From Sceloporus undulatus (Eukaryota; Chordata; Lepidosauria; Squamata; Phrynosomatidae), in contig NC_056529.1 in the NCBI RefSeq assembly GCF_019175285.1, positions 21,875,853-21,939,852 of the forward strand: a DNA stretch of 64,000 nt, read 5' to 3'. Position numbers and translations under genes: made by a program. How positions within the stretch are numbered: the first letter of the stretch is position 1; the number at the start of each line of letters is the position of its first letter. Shown here piece after piece: positions 63,262 to 64,000 of this stretch. The notes under the pieces are model-generated. The model saw only the letters and a program-made list of their open reading frames with translations. It ran no database searches and was not told the DNA's origin.

Positions 63262-64000
63262 ACATTGGTATTGATTGAACAAAGGGGCTGAATAAAAACA
63301 GACATCACAGCACTCTTCAGACTGAGATCAGGACCTGTGTATTTCAGGAGGATTTGCAAGCAGGCTGGTAAATATCTTATCATATTGTCAAGTCTGTTGC
63401 CACCAGAAAGGCAGAGCAGACCTAGAGAAGAAAGCAAATGGGCCTAGAGCTGTGAATTATTTATTTCCACCAATCCAACCACCAGACTATGGGGAGGGAG
63501 CGGGATAAAGCTCAGTAGGCCTCAGACAAAGGGATGCAACTGAGTGCTAATACATGCAAATTCATACACCTGGGGAAAGAAAATAAACAGCCCTGCCACA
63601 GATTGGTTCCAGGGAGTTATCTGGAAAGCAGTGAGTCTTGAACAACCTCAGAGCCCTAGCGAGAAGCTAATTAAGTCTGCGCTTGCAGAAGGAGCAGCCA
63701 GTTGGACAGAGGCAGCCCATCTTGTACCAACCTGATTTCAGGGCCAGAAGTCTCCTGCTGTGTTTGTGATGCTGGAGGAGGCATTGCAGCATGCCCCATG
63801 CTTCGCACACCTTCCCCTTGCTCTCCTCCTCTCCCCAAACAAAGAGGAGAGTGCGGTCGGTGAGTACAAGACCAGCCGGCATGATGCAGGTTGCATGGAG
63901 CTGCTTGTGTTCCTTTGTGCTGAGCACACATAGAAATGTGAGTTCTGTCATACGTGGGTTACATGTGTGTACTGTCAGAGGTGGGGAACCATTTGGCTTC

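Larger units (their letters stand above)
61235..64000 (+). other. GALNS: GALNS intron 4 (continues past the window)
   Basis: The intron contains a CR1 end (61411-61795), a SINE (62888-63005) and a GT microsatellite (63239-63261). The next coding exon (HLGH...) is not in the window. Confidence 0.6.

Noticed and set aside
1-64000. CRISPR arrays, bacterial operons or prophage
   Set aside because: Spliced vertebrate genes, SINEs and LINEs dominate; no repeat-spacer arrays with constant spacing were found.

Overview
The window is vertebrate nuclear DNA, most likely from a squamate reptile and probably an iguanian-type lizard. The evidence is spliced vertebrate genes in long introns packed with lizard-type repeats: tRNA-headed SINEs with a BovB-like tail, 5S-headed SINEs, CR1 3' ends, BovB ends, palindromic hAT-like and Tigger-like MITEs, and Penelope-like inverted repeats. 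No species can be named from the sequence alone.

Four genes lie in the order CBFA2T3(+), PABPN1L(+), TRAPPC2L(-), GALNS(+). This matches the conserved block on human 16q24.3. CBFA2T3 (MTG16, an ETO-family corepressor) covers 7495-27360 as 11 in-frame coding exons with NHR1/TAFH, NHR2, NHR3 and the MYND zinc finger; its upstream exons lie outside the window. A 3' UTR, largely free of transposons, follows to about 29.8 kb, and a possible distal poly(A) site sits at 35.14 kb. PABPN1L (nuclear poly(A)-binding protein, oocyte type) covers about 39.5-47.3 kb; its RRM and C-terminus are clear but its start is unresolved. TRAPPC2L (TRAPP vesicle-tethering subunit) is complete on the minus strand in five exons (49730-53254, 139 codons). 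GALNS (lysosomal N-acetylgalactosamine-6-sulfatase) starts 154 bp away, head to head. Four exons are present, including the split C-x-P-S-R active-site motif; the rest lies beyond 64 kb. The two genes share a GC-rich bidirectional promoter with two CACGTGAC boxes of the lysosomal CLEAR type, a CCAAT box and an ETS-like site.

The 35-39.5 kb interval holds a rearranged partial copy of TRAPPC2L split by a hAT element with a perfect 8-bp target duplication. Introns hold many nested insertions. A 400-bp assembly gap (54313-54712) lies in GALNS intron 1, with the same repeat on both sides.

The observations most worth following are: hammerhead-ribozyme-like cores in two families of Penelope-like inverted repeats, several with intact 11-13 bp target duplications; a U12-type intron in TRAPPC2L; a GC-AG intron in PABPN1L; the CLEAR-like promoter; and 120-bp tandem arrays grown from a Tigger-like transposon end.
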